From: Bacillota bacterium
Lineage (GTDB): Bacteria > Bacillota > Clostridia > Christensenellales > SZUA-584
Assembly: GCA_023461435.1 (NCBI GenBank)
Contig: JAEYLC010000033.1
Location: 1-64,000, forward strand
Direction of reading: 5' to 3'
Length of the DNA stretch: 64,000 nucleotides
Both the position numbers and the translations under genes were made by a program. Shown one piece after another: positions 34,367 through 43,465 of this stretch (position 1 is its first letter; every line of letters begins with the position of its first letter). The notes beneath the pieces are model-generated. The model saw only the letters and a program-made list of their open reading frames with translations, was not told where the DNA came from and ran no database searches.

Positions 34367-35854
34367 ATGTCGAAAGCGGTTTTAGAAGCCAAACAAATCA
34401 TCAAAGAGTTTCCGGGCGTGCGTGCCCTCAAGTGTGTCGATTTCGACGTCCGTGAAGGCGAGATTCATGCGCTGTGCGGCGAGAACGGCGCGGGAAAATC
34501 CACGCTGATGCACATACTGGCGGGCGTATATAAGCCCGATGGCGGCTGCCTGTGCCTGAACGGCGATACCGTCAACATCACGAACCAAAAATGCGCCAAC
34601 GATCTCGGCATTTCCATCGTGTATCAGGAACGCTCGCTCGTGGGCGGGCTCAGCGTCGCGGAAAACATCTATGCAGCGCGGCAGCCGGTGGGGGCGCTTT
34701 CCATGATCAAATGGAAGCAGCTCTATAAGGATACGGATGAACTGCTCTTAAAGCTGGGGCTCCATATCGATTCGAAAACTCAGGTTGAAAGGCTGTCGCC
34801 GGCCATGCAGCAGATGATTGAGATCGCCAAGGCGCTCTCGGTGAACCCCAAGGTGCTGATACTCGACGAACCCACCGCGACGATCACGGAAAAAGAGGTG
34901 GGAATACTGTTCTCGCTGCTGCGCAAGCTTAAGAGCCAGGGCATGGCGATCATTTATATCAGCCACCGCCTCGCGGAGATATTCCAGATCGCCGACCGCG
35001 TCACGGTGCTCAAGGACGGCGAATTCGTGGCGACCGAGGATGTGATCAACATCGACAACAACTGGATCGTCAGCAAAATGGTGGGCCGCGAGCTGCTGTT
35101 TAACCGCATCCGGCATGAGATCGGCAGCGAGACCGTGCTCGAATGCAAAGGCTTCAGCTCCGATAAGTTCAGCGATGTGAGCTTCAGCCTGAAAAAGGGT
35201 GAAATCATCTCGTTCGCCGGGCTGGCCGGCGCCGGCCGCACGGAAGTGATGCGCGCGGTGTTCGGCGCGGATAAAAAGACGAGCGGAGAGCTGACCATCA
35301 ACGGAAACAAGGTCACTATCAGGACGACAAAGGACGCGATCAGAAACGGGATGGGCTACCTGCCCGAAGACCGCAAAGAACAGGGGCTGTTCCTTGAAAT
35401 GTCGATCGCGGCGAATATAGCGTCGGCGAGCCTCAAAGCCCTCAGCAAGGGTATGAATCTGAACCAGAAAGCCATCAATTCAGTTTCCGAAGATTATGAA
35501 AAGAAGCTCGGCATCGTGACGCCGAGCATACACCAAAAGGTCGTCAACCTCTCGGGCGGCAACCAGCAAAAGGTGGTGCTGGCCAAATGGCTGGCCGTCA
35601 ATCCGCAGATCATGATCGTGGATGAACCGACGCGCGGCGTCGATGTGGGCGCGAAGGCGGAGATCTATCAGATACTGCGCGATCTCACGAAGACAGGCAC
35701 AAGCATCATTGTGGTGTCTTCGGATCTGCCCGAGGTGCTTTCGATAAGCGACAGGATTTATGTGATGCATAACGGCAGAGTGACCGGCGAGCTCTCAGGT
35801 GACGAAGCAACAGAAGAATACATCATGAAGTATGCTTCCGGAATCATGAATTAG
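34367..35854 (+). CDS. Ribose-type ABC importer ATPase (two nucleotide-binding domains)
   Basis: The 495-residue fused ATPase is of the RbsA/MglA class. The first domain has Walker A GENGAGKST (38-46), a nonstandard signature LSPAMQQ (about 145) and Walker B LILDEPT. The second has the family's changed Walker A GLAGAGRTE and a normal signature LSGGNQQ (about 395) with MIVDEPTRGVD. Only one domain is expected to hydrolyse ATP well, which is normal for the class. It sits between two permease genes and powers them. Confidence 0.95.
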   Translation: MSKAVLEAKQIIKEFPGVRALKCVDFDVREGEIHALCGENGAGKSTLMHILAGVYKPDGGCLCLNGDTVNITNQKCANDLGISIVYQERSLVGGLSVAENIYAARQPVGALSMIKWKQLYKDTDELLLKLGLHIDSKTQVERLSPAMQQMIEIAKALSVNPKVLILDEPTATITEKEVGILFSLLRKLKSQGMAIIYISHRLAEIFQIADRVTVLKDGEFVATEDVINIDNNWIVSKMVGRELLFNRIRHEIGSETVLECKGFSSDKFSDVSFSLKKGEIISFAGLAGAGRTEVMRAVFGADKKTSGELTINGNKVTIRTTKDAIRNGMGYLPEDRKEQGLFLEMSIAANIASASLKALSKGMNLNQKAINSVSEDYEKKLGIVTPSIHQKVVNLSGGNQQKVVLAKWLAVNPQIMIVDEPTRGVDVGAKAEIYQILRDLTKTGTSIIVVSSDLPEVLSISDRIYVMHNGRVTGELSGDEATEEYIMKYASGIMN

Positions 35855-35864
35855 GCGGAGGATA

Positions 35865-36890
35865 GTGAATATGACTGCAAAAACTGTAAAGAAAAGAACT
35901 CAAACGTCCGGAGCCAATGTGATGGACTATATCGCGAAGCAAAGATGGCTCATACCGCTGGCGCTCATCGTGCTGTATATCATCGTCTATTCGATCAGCT
36001 TTACGGATGTCTTTCTCTCATCTTACAATATCTCCTCGCTGCTGCTCGAGTTCTCGATTCCCGCCATCATCGTGATCGGCATGGCGCTGCAGCTCATCAA
36101 CGGGGAAATCGACCTGTCGGTCGGATACAACGTGATGTTCTCGAACATGTTCGCGGGCTCGCTGATCGTGCTCGGTGTGCCGCTTATTCCGGCTATACTG
36201 CTGACCCTCGTGTTCGCGTCTCTGATGGGTTTCATCATCGGAACACTGGTCTCAAGAGTGGGTGTCAATTCATTCATCGCCACACTTGGTCTCGGCCTTT
36301 TCTACTACGGCCTGACGCAGTTCATCTATTCGTCGATATACAGCACAAAGATCGCGGACGTGGATATACAGCATTTGCCGCAGATGTTCACCCAGATCAG
36401 CAAGACCGAATTCCTGGGGCTGCAGCTGCCCGTTTATTACGCGGCCGTGCTGCTGATACTGTTCTCGGTGCTGATGGCCAAGTCGCGGTTCTTCAGAAAA
36501 TACTATTACATCGGCATGAACAAGGAAGCCGCTGAGCTGACGGGCATCAATGTCAAGAACATGAAGACGATGGCGTTTGTTTTCAGTGCCCTGTTCGCAA
36601 GCTTCGCCGGCATACTGCTGGCGGCGAGGATGGGCGCATCGGCGGCGACATTTGGCCAGGGCTGGGAATTAAAGGTGATCACGGCATGCGTCATCGGCGG
36701 CGTCAGCATGAAGGGCGGCCGCGGCGCAATGGGCGGCGCGATACTCGGTATGCTGTTTACCACCTGTCTCAGCAATGGGCTCCGCATCGCGGACGTGCCG
36801 TCCAATCTTTATAAGATCATAGAGGGCAGCGTGCTGCTGGGCGCGGTGGTGCTCGATGCGCAGATGTCCAAACGTAAAATCGTCGGTTAA
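35865..36890 (+). CDS. Ribose-type ABC importer permease 2
   Basis: The 341-residue permease resembles that at 33383 but is clearly diverged: GEIDLSVGYNVMFSNMFAGSL and TACVIGGVSMKGGRGAMGGAILGMLF mark the BPD_transp_2 family. A cytoplasmic N-terminus of about 25 residues rich in Lys and Thr precedes the first helix. Ten bases separate it from the ATPase gene. With permease 1 it completes the importer channel. Confidence 0.93.
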   Translation: MNMTAKTVKKRTQTSGANVMDYIAKQRWLIPLALIVLYIIVYSISFTDVFLSSYNISSLLLEFSIPAIIVIGMALQLINGEIDLSVGYNVMFSNMFAGSLIVLGVPLIPAILLTLVFASLMGFIIGTLVSRVGVNSFIATLGLGLFYYGLTQFIYSSIYSTKIADVDIQHLPQMFTQISKTEFLGLQLPVYYAAVLLILFSVLMAKSRFFRKYYYIGMNKEAAELTGINVKNMKTMAFVFSALFASFAGILLAARMGASAATFGQGWELKVITACVIGGVSMKGGRGAMGGAILGMLFTTCLSNGLRIADVPSNLYKIIEGSVLLGAVVLDAQMSKRKIVG

Positions 36891-36987
36891 CGGTCATAAT
36901 GCGGCAAATGCAGGGGATATGATATAGGCCGTATCATGCTTTCAGCATTAAGCCGTGTGACATAAGAAACAAAAAAAGGAAGGTGCC

Positions 36988-38043
36988 ATGATGACAAAAA
37001 GAATATTAACAGTGCTGGCTTTAGTACTCTCGTTACTTCTTATGTTTGGAGCCTGCTCGGCGCAGCCGGCTGCAAGCAGTTCGTCCGCAAGTGAAAGCTC
37101 CGCTCCCGCTTCACAGCAGGCAAGCGGTGAAAAGGAAGTTTACTCCTGGTGCTGCCAATACAATTCACTTCCGCTGTTCGTCAACAACGACTACATCGGT
37201 ATGGATCTGATCGCTGAGCAGCTCGGCGTCGAAGTCAGAAAAGTCGGTCCTCAGGAAGTTGACCTTCCGGCTTTCCAGGCTGCCATCGAGCAGGAAATCG
37301 CGAAGAAGCCCGACGGCATGATGGTTGTCGGTTGGGACGCATCGCTTGCGACCGGTATCGACAAAGCCATGGATGCAGGCATCCCCGTCGTGACGGTTGA
37401 CGCGGACGTTCCGGATTCCACGCGCCTTTGCTTCATCGGTACGGACTGGTATGAGCTCGGTGTGACACAGGCCAAAGCCGTTGCGCCTTACCTTGAAGGC
37501 AAAACAGGCAACGCAGTCTGCATCGGACTGCCGGGCGGCGACAACAACAAGCAGGCGCTGGACGGCTATATCGCGACACTGGCGGAGCTTTGCCCCAACA
37601 TCACAGTGGAACCCAAGGTTTATGATTCGGGCTCCAATGCGCAGCAGGTTGCCGAGACCATTGCCAACCTGATTCAGAGCGACAGCTCGCTGCTCGCAGT
37701 CGCCGGTTTCGACTCTTCAGGCGGCCCCGGAATCTCACAGGCGATCAAGGAAGCCGGCAAGGTCGGCGAAATCTTCGGAACCTGTGTGGATGCGGAAGCC
37801 GAGCATCTGCAGGGCGTTAAAGACGGCGCTTTGGTGGCGGCCGTGGGACAGAAGAGACATTTCTTCACCTACTACGGCGTGAGAATGCTCTATGATTACA
37901 ACCACAACGGCATTCAGTTCACAAAGGACGACAAGTCTGCCGGCATCTCGCCCATTCCCACAAAGATCAGCACCGGTTTCATCGTGGCCACACCCGACAA
38001 CGTGGATCTGCTGATCGAAACAGCGGCTGAGAAAGCGAAATAA
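36988..38043 (+). CDS. Sugar-binding lipoprotein of the ABC importer (RbsB-like)
   Basis: The 351-residue protein has a lipoprotein signal with lipobox MFGAC and a Ser/Ala linker, then a ribose-class binding domain with AGIPVVTVDADVPDS, GTDWYELGVTQA, GFDSSGGPG and FTYYGV. It is a clear paralogue of the two membrane-anchored binding proteins at 29862 and 30878. It lies 97 bases after permease 2; that gap holds only a weak ATGATA/TATCAT hairpin (36919-36937). The ribosome site is AAGGAAGG. It delivers the substrate to the importer; the sugar is unknown. Confidence 0.93.
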   Translation: MMTKRILTVLALVLSLLLMFGACSAQPAASSSSASESSAPASQQASGEKEVYSWCCQYNSLPLFVNNDYIGMDLIAEQLGVEVRKVGPQEVDLPAFQAAIEQEIAKKPDGMMVVGWDASLATGIDKAMDAGIPVVTVDADVPDSTRLCFIGTDWYELGVTQAKAVAPYLEGKTGNAVCIGLPGGDNNKQALDGYIATLAELCPNITVEPKVYDSGSNAQQVAETIANLIQSDSSLLAVAGFDSSGGPGISQAIKEAGKVGEIFGTCVDAEAEHLQGVKDGALVAAVGQKRHFFTYYGVRMLYDYNHNGIQFTKDDKSAGISPIPTKISTGFIVATPDNVDLLIETAAEKAK

Positions 38044-38073
38044 GACACGAATATACCCACTGCGGCCTAGTGA

Positions 38074-38101
38074 CAGGCGCCCGGGGCCTCTCGGGCGCCT
38101 G
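38074..38101 (+). terminator. GC-rich hairpin after the binding-protein gene
   Basis: CAGGCGCCCG pairs with CGGGCGCCTG. No T-run follows; such hairpins after a binding-protein gene often protect its mRNA from 3' decay and raise its level over the downstream genes. Confidence 0.6.
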
Positions 38102-38126
38102 ATATTCAAAGAACAGGAGAATGACT

Positions 38127-38669
38127 GTGAAAAGACTTTTATTGGCTTTGATCGTGATGATGCTGATTGCCGCCACGTTTGCGGGATGTGAAAATGCGCC
38201 TGCGTCTGAAGACAGCGAAACGAAAGTCATGCCGTCCGCCACAAACTACGAGGCGGACGTCGATATCAACTCGCCGGAAGGGCTCGCAAAGGCGTCCAGC
38301 GAGATTTATCGGCAGCTTCTCAGTGAACAGATCACCATTGAGGACGGGTTTAACGAGCTGCTCGATCTGTCGAGCGGGCAGTCGGCGCAGAGCATGCGCG
38401 ATTACGAGGATGAGTTTGTTAAACAGATTCAGGACACGATCGATTACTTCAAGTCGGAAAACGACGCGATCACGAAGTATGAATTTGCGAAGACCGAATA
38501 CTCAGGCGACGATGCGGCATCCATCAAAAGGATACAGGTGCAGCAAAACGGAAAGAAGTATTATTTCCAGCAGGACTTTGTCAAGGAAGACGGCGTCTGG
38601 AAGATAAAGGGCGACAACGTGGCCAATGATTTTGTGATCAAACAGAAATTTTTATTCTGGTATATATAG
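38127..38669 (+). CDS. Small lipoprotein of unknown function
   Basis: The 180-residue product has a lipoprotein signal with lipobox ATFAGC and a mature part of about 160 residues, acidic (many Glu, Asp) and predicted helical first (about 60-115), then a small beta domain with VQQNGKKYYFQQDFVKEDG and VWKIKGDN, which resembles an NTF2- or DUF4878-like fold. The GTG at 38127 has AGGAG seven bases upstream; the ATG at 38121 is only one base away from it, so GTG is preferred. It lies between the binding protein and a hydrolase gene and may assist sugar uptake. Function unknown. Confidence 0.65.
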   Translation: MKRLLLALIVMMLIAATFAGCENAPASEDSETKVMPSATNYEADVDINSPEGLAKASSEIYRQLLSEQITIEDGFNELLDLSSGQSAQSMRDYEDEFVKQIQDTIDYFKSENDAITKYEFAKTEYSGDDAASIKRIQVQQNGKKYYFQQDFVKEDGVWKIKGDNVANDFVIKQKFLFWYI

Positions 38670-38677
38670 AGGACATC

Positions 38678-39562
38678 ATGCGGACGACAGATACGGTATT
38701 TTACAGCTCGGGCAAAAGAATTTCGGCGCGGCTCCGGCTGCCCGGCGCGCACAATGAGGACGCCCCCGGGATCGTGCTCAACCACGGCTATTCGGGCGAC
38801 AAGGAAGAATACGACGATATGGCGGCCTATCTATGCAGCCGCGGTTTTATCACTCTTCAGTTTGATTCGCGCGGGTGCGGCAACAGCGAAGCCGTCAAGG
38901 GACGTATGCTGTGCGCCACCGAGTGGTATGAGGACGCGCACAACGCCGTGTCGTATTTGCAAACGGTTGACGGTGTGAACAAAGACTGCATCGGCTATAC
39001 CGGATGCTCAATGGGCGGCGCGGCCACGCTCTACATGGCCGCAACGGACCCGCGCATCAAGTGTGCCGTGGCGCTCGCGCCGTTCGCATACAGCCGGTAT
39101 GTGAAGCAGAACTGGCTGGAAAACGCCGGAGAGGCGGCCTATGCGTCTTTTGTGGAACAGCTCCATAAGGACGCGCTGCGCACAGCCTGCGGTCAGCCGT
39201 CAGAGGCGGTGTCCGTGCCGTATGCGCTGGCTATGAACGATACGGATAAAAAAGAATACTTCGAATTCAGAGAGTCGCATCCGCAGATGGTCTGCGATGT
39301 GCCGCTCGAGTCCGTGTATCACAGCCTGATCATCAACGATCCGTATGTCTTCGCGGAGCTGATCCGCGTCCCGTTTATGGTGATCCACGGCGATGCGGAT
39401 ACGATCATCCCCGTTGAGAGCTCTTACCGTTTGATGGAGTTAATAAAAGCGAAGAAAGAGTTCGTTCTGATCAACGCGGGTGAGCACGCATTGCCGACAT
39501 CTGGTCAGATGGAGACCGTATTCGAGCACACCGCGAGATGGTTTTGTGAAAACCTGCTTTAG
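38678..39562 (+). CDS. Alpha/beta hydrolase (esterase/acyl hydrolase)
   Basis: The 294-residue protein has the alpha/beta-hydrolase fold: oxyanion segment LNHGYSGD, nucleophile elbow GCSMGG (Ser about 112), acid in HGDADTIIP and the final histidine in NAGEHALP. It has no signal peptide. In the sugar operon it could remove an acyl or methyl ester from the imported sugar, or open a lactone formed by the dehydrogenases encoded downstream; neither is proven. The gene begins eight bases after the preceding stop and is clearly part of the operon. Confidence 0.85.
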   Translation: MRTTDTVFYSSGKRISARLRLPGAHNEDAPGIVLNHGYSGDKEEYDDMAAYLCSRGFITLQFDSRGCGNSEAVKGRMLCATEWYEDAHNAVSYLQTVDGVNKDCIGYTGCSMGGAATLYMAATDPRIKCAVALAPFAYSRYVKQNWLENAGEAAYASFVEQLHKDALRTACGQPSEAVSVPYALAMNDTDKKEYFEFRESHPQMVCDVPLESVYHSLIINDPYVFAELIRVPFMVIHGDADTIIPVESSYRLMELIKAKKEFVLINAGEHALPTSGQMETVFEHTARWFCENLL

Positions 39563-39578
39563 ATAGGGAGGGACGACC

Positions 39579-40700
39579 GTGAGCAGCAGAGACGATTTTT
39601 TGGCCGCTGTGAGCCATAAACAACCCGTGAAAACACCTGTCAGCATCGGGTCCACGATTGTTGACGGGCTGACGAAATACGCAAAAGCGGATTATGAAGC
39701 CTATCGCAAGGTTGCGCCGACGCCCGAGGTCATCACGCATATCGCGATGCAGACGGTGGCGACGCCGGACTGGATCAAGCAGGACATCGGAATGACGTTT
39801 GAGACGATCCGCATGAAGGGGCCTTTTCTCGACAATACCGTTTTCGACGCGGACGGGTCTTTCACGGATGAGTTCGGCATCTATTGGAAAAAAAGCGAGC
39901 TTTACAACGACCCTGTCAAAGGGCCTCTGTATGGCAGCATCACCATCGACGATATCAAGCACAACCCCTGGGCGGACGCGAGCGACAAGGGACGCGTGCA
40001 GGGGCTGCGCGAGGAAGCGCTGAAGATCAAAGCCGGGGGAGACAAGGTCATCGTTGCGGATATCATGTGCGGCGGGCCGTTTGAACAGTCGCTGTGGATG
40101 CGCGGCTGGGACGATTTTCTGTGCGACCTGTTCATCGATAAAAAAATGGCCGAGGCGCTGATGGACAAGATCACTGAAACGGATATCGCGCTGTGGGACG
40201 CTTACCTTACCGAAGTCGGCGACCTTGTGGATGTGGTGTGCCAGGGGGACGACCTTGGCATGCAGGACAGAAGCATCATATCGGCGGACCTTTACCGTGA
40301 AATGATAATGAAATATCACAAGCGGCTCTATGACTTCATCAAGAGCAAAACAAAAGCCAAAATATTCATGCACAGCTGCGGCAGCGTCACCGAGCTGCTG
40401 CCGTCGCTGATTGAAGCGGGCGTCGATATACTGAATCCCGTTCAGATCGCGGCGAAGAACATGGAGCCCGAACGGCTCAAGAAGGATTTCGGCAGCGAGC
40501 TTGTATTCTGGGGCGGCATTGACACGCAAAAGGTGCTGCCGTACGGCACCAAAGAGGACATCGGCGCTCTTGTGAAGCGCCTTGTGGATGTGCTCGGCGA
40601 CGGCGGCGGGTTTGTGCTCGCGCCGGGGCATAACATCCAGAACTATGTGGAACCGTGGCGCATCGAAGCGATGATCGAAGCCATGAAACGCTATCAGTAA
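39579..40700 (+). CDS. Uroporphyrinogen decarboxylase-family protein (probable methyltransferase-like)
   Basis: The 373-residue protein belongs to the UroD superfamily, which includes corrinoid methyltransferases such as MtaA/MtbA and CmuA. The C-terminal part has KIFMHSCGSV (metal-binding His and Cys), GVDILNPVQ, FWGGIDTQ and APGHNIQ, typical of that branch. It starts with GTG at 39579 behind GGGAGG. In heme synthesis UroD has an invariant N-terminal arginine motif that is not evident here, so a heme role is unlikely. No corrinoid protein is in the window. Members of this family are often found in sugar operons with unknown function; demethylation of an O-methyl sugar is one possibility. Confidence 0.82.
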   Translation: MSSRDDFLAAVSHKQPVKTPVSIGSTIVDGLTKYAKADYEAYRKVAPTPEVITHIAMQTVATPDWIKQDIGMTFETIRMKGPFLDNTVFDADGSFTDEFGIYWKKSELYNDPVKGPLYGSITIDDIKHNPWADASDKGRVQGLREEALKIKAGGDKVIVADIMCGGPFEQSLWMRGWDDFLCDLFIDKKMAEALMDKITETDIALWDAYLTEVGDLVDVVCQGDDLGMQDRSIISADLYREMIMKYHKRLYDFIKSKTKAKIFMHSCGSVTELLPSLIEAGVDILNPVQIAAKNMEPERLKKDFGSELVFWGGIDTQKVLPYGTKEDIGALVKRLVDVLGDGGGFVLAPGHNIQNYVEPWRIEAMIEAMKRYQ

Positions 40701-40714
40701 ACCGGAGGGAATCA

Positions 40715-41629
40715 GTGAAAAAGATCTGTGTGCTTGGCAGCATCAACATGGACCTCGTGACCCAAACGCATGCGTTTCCGGGGCCGGGGCAGACGGTGAA
40801 CGGCACCGAATTCCACACGTTTCCGGGCGGCAAGGGGGCCAATCAGGCCGTGGCCGCGGGGCGTCTCGGCGCGGATGTCACGTTTTTAGGCAAGGTCGGC
40901 ACCGATTCGTTCGGTGACATGTCGCTTGCGGCGCTGCATGAAGCGGGTGTGGACACCTCGTATATCGAAAAAGAAGACACGAGCACGGGCATTGCCGCGA
41001 TCACGGTCAACGCGCAGGGCGAAAACACGATCATCTGCGTGCCCGGCGCCAACGGGCTTGTGGATGTGCTGTATGTCCATCGCAATAAAAAAGCGATCGA
41101 CGACGCCGATATTCTGATGCTGCAGCTCGAAGTTCCGCTTGAGACGGTGGAATGGGCGGCGGCTTACGCAGCGGAAAGGGGCAAGACGGTGATACTCGAC
41201 CCCGCGCCCGCGAGGAGCCTTCCGCAAAGGCTGCTTTCAAGCAGCAGCATCGTCACACCCAACGAGAGCGAGCTCGGGATCATCGCGGAGGCGGCGATGA
41301 CGGATGAAGACAGTGTGAGAAAGGCCGCGGACACGCTGATGGCGCAGGGCGTCGGCACGGTGGTGCACAAATGCGGCGGCAAAGGGGCTTACCTGCTGAC
41401 CGGCGATAAAACGCTGCTTGTGCCGGGGTTTAAGGTGGCCGCGGTCGATACGACGGCGGCGGGAGATTCGTTTAACGCGGGGCTCGCGGTGTCGCTCGCC
41501 AAGGGGCATAGCCTTGAAGAAAGCATACGTTACGGCAACGCCGTGGGCGCGATGTCCGTGACAAAAATGGGTGCGCAAAGCGCGATGCCGACGGCAGCCG
41601 AGGTATCGCAGTTTATCAATAACAATTAA
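40715..41629 (+). CDS. rbsK: Ribokinase-family sugar kinase
   Basis: The 304-residue PfkB-family kinase has the N-terminal GSINMDL, the substrate motif GGKGANQA and the ATP/anion motif DTTAAGDSFNAG with catalytic D251. Length and motifs agree with RbsK, which phosphorylates ribose at O-5, but related enzymes act on other pentoses. The GTG at 40715 follows GGAGGG; the longer upstream frame overlaps the previous gene without a ribosome site. With the RbsD homologue at 47699 and the Rbs-type importer it makes a ribose-like sugar the first guess for the substrate. Confidence 0.92.
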   Translation: MKKICVLGSINMDLVTQTHAFPGPGQTVNGTEFHTFPGGKGANQAVAAGRLGADVTFLGKVGTDSFGDMSLAALHEAGVDTSYIEKEDTSTGIAAITVNAQGENTIICVPGANGLVDVLYVHRNKKAIDDADILMLQLEVPLETVEWAAAYAAERGKTVILDPAPARSLPQRLLSSSSIVTPNESELGIIAEAAMTDEDSVRKAADTLMAQGVGTVVHKCGGKGAYLLTGDKTLLVPGFKVAAVDTTAAGDSFNAGLAVSLAKGHSLEESIRYGNAVGAMSVTKMGAQSAMPTAAEVSQFINNN

Positions 41630-41645
41630 AAACGGAGGACCTTTT

Positions 41646-42443
41646 ATGAAGTTTTCATGCTGTATCGAAATGATTTACACCGAATACGATTTTATCACCC
41701 GCATCTACAAGGCCAAGGAAGCCGGATTCGACTGCGTGGAATTCTGGTGCTGGCAGGACAAGGATCTTGCCGCTATCAAAAAGGCGCTCGATGATACGGG
41801 GCTCAAGGTCGGCGTGTTTCAGGGCAATCTTGAAGGACGCATGGTAGACCCGGCGGACCACGAGAAATACATCGCGGGCGTCTTGAAGTCCATCGAGACA
41901 GCCAAGTACTTGGGCGCCGATACGCTGTTTCTGATGTCGGACATCATGAAGGAAGACCGCAGCGTGCTCGAAGCGCCATATCCGATTTCGTTCGACGAAA
42001 AGATGGAGAGCACCAAGGCGGTGATGAGAGCGCTTATTCCTATCGCGGATGAAACCGGTTTCACGTTTGTGATCGAGCCGCTCAACACCAAGGTGGACCA
42101 CAAGGGCTACTCGCTGTGCCACAGCGCGCCCGCGATTCAGCTGATCCGGGAGGTCAATCATCCGGGCATGCGCCTGCTCTACGACGCGTACCACATGCAG
42201 ATCATGGAGGGCAACGTCATCGACACCATCAAAGAGGGAATCGACACCATCGGATACTTCCACGTGGCGGATGTGCCGGGCCGGTTTGAGCCGGGCACGG
42301 GCGAGCTCAACTATGTGAATATTTTAAAAGCGCTGAAGGAAACGGGTTACACCGGCAAGGTCGGGTTTGAGTTTACGCCCAAAAACGGGAGCAGTGAAGA
42401 AGTGGTCAAGAGCGTATTTGACATGATCAAATCGCTAATTTGA
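41646..42443 (+). CDS. Hydroxypyruvate isomerase-like sugar isomerase (TIM barrel)
   Basis: The 265-residue protein is of the xylose isomerase-like TIM barrel/hydroxypyruvate isomerase (Hyi) family. Probable metal ligands lie in VIEPLN, LLYDAYHMQ, a histidine in GYFHVAD and a C-terminal glutamate in GFEFTPK. The ATG at 41646 has GGAGG upstream. Characterised relatives interconvert ketoses and aldoses, epimerise ketoses at C3, or isomerise hydroxypyruvate. In this operon an aldose/ketose isomerisation of the imported sugar before transketolase is the simplest role. Confidence 0.85.
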   Translation: MKFSCCIEMIYTEYDFITRIYKAKEAGFDCVEFWCWQDKDLAAIKKALDDTGLKVGVFQGNLEGRMVDPADHEKYIAGVLKSIETAKYLGADTLFLMSDIMKEDRSVLEAPYPISFDEKMESTKAVMRALIPIADETGFTFVIEPLNTKVDHKGYSLCHSAPAIQLIREVNHPGMRLLYDAYHMQIMEGNVIDTIKEGIDTIGYFHVADVPGRFEPGTGELNYVNILKALKETGYTGKVGFEFTPKNGSSEEVVKSVFDMIKSLI

Positions 42444-42464
42444 GGAATCTGGAGGAGTAAGGCA

Positions 42465-43451
42465 ATGAATGCAAAACAAAAAGTCAAGATGTATCAGGAC
42501 ATGCTGCGGCTCAGACGGTTTGAGGAAAACGTGAAGGATCTGTTCGCGGCCAACAAACTGCCCGGCTTTGTGCATCTGTATATCGGTGAGGAAGCCATCG
42601 CGGTGGGCGCGTGCAGCGCGATCAACAAGGATGACTACCTCACATCCACGCACCGCGGACACGGGCATGTGCTCGCGAAGGGCGCGGACCCCGGAAGGAT
42701 GTTCGCGGAGCTATACGGCAAGGAAACGGGCTACAACAAGGCCAAGGGCGGCTCGATGCATCTCGCGGCGCCCGAGCTCGGCATCCTCGGCGCAAACGGC
42801 ATCGTGGGCGGCGGCATTCCGATCGCGACGGGTGCGGCAATGACGGCTAAGCTGACGGGCAGCGGCCGTGTGGCGCTGAGCTTCTTCGGAGACGCCGGTT
42901 CGAGTCAGGGAACTTTCCATGAGTCCGTCAACATCGCGGCTTCGTATGATCTGCCCTGCATCTATATCTGCGAAAACAACATGTACGGCGGCGGCGTCAA
43001 GCAGCATTACGACGGCGTGTATGTGAACGAGGGTATGGACTACCCGAGAAAGGTCAAAGACGTGGCTGACCGCGCCAAGGGTTACGACATTCCCGGTTAC
43101 GTGGTGGACGGCAACGATGTGGAAGCCGTTTTTAACGCGGTGAAGAAAGCGGCCGACCGCGCGAGAGCGGGCAAGGGGCCGACGCTGATCGAATGCAAAA
43201 CGTACAGATGGCGCACGCACTTTGAGGGCGAGCCGGATACCTACAGAACGCCTGAAGAGGTTAAAGAATGGAAGGACAGATGCCCCGTGAAGTGCTATGC
43301 CGATAAGCTCAAAGCGGAAGGCATACTGACGGACGACGACCTAAAACGCATTGCGCAAGAGGTGGAGGACGAGATGAACGCGGCCATCCGGTTCGCGGAG
43401 GAAAGCCCGCTGCCCGATGATATGGAAGCACTGCAGGACGTTTACGCATAA
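42465..43451 (+). CDS. acoA: Thiamine-diphosphate dehydrogenase E1 alpha subunit (acetoin dehydrogenase-like)
   Basis: The 328-residue subunit has the pyruvate dehydrogenase E1 alpha fold and the thiamine-diphosphate motif GDAGSSQGTFHES followed by YICENN. Further signatures are HRGHGH and KGGSMH, the latter close to the acetoin and branched-chain type. The genes for E1 beta and E2 follow at 15-base spacing. The complex would decarboxylate a 2-oxo acid or cleave a 2-hydroxyketone such as acetoin and pass the acyl group to lipoamide. AcoA is the closest call by length, but the real substrate is open. Confidence 0.88.
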   Translation: MNAKQKVKMYQDMLRLRRFEENVKDLFAANKLPGFVHLYIGEEAIAVGACSAINKDDYLTSTHRGHGHVLAKGADPGRMFAELYGKETGYNKAKGGSMHLAAPELGILGANGIVGGGIPIATGAAMTAKLTGSGRVALSFFGDAGSSQGTFHESVNIAASYDLPCIYICENNMYGGGVKQHYDGVYVNEGMDYPRKVKDVADRAKGYDIPGYVVDGNDVEAVFNAVKKAADRARAGKGPTLIECKTYRWRTHFEGEPDTYRTPEEVKEWKDRCPVKCYADKLKAEGILTDDDLKRIAQEVEDEMNAAIRFAEESPLPDDMEALQDVYA

Positions 43452-43465
43452 AGGAGAACACGAAA

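Noticed and set aside
34367..35854. Odd signature motif in the first ATPase domain as a sign of defect
   Set aside because: Asymmetric motifs are normal for RbsA/MglA-type fused ATPases.
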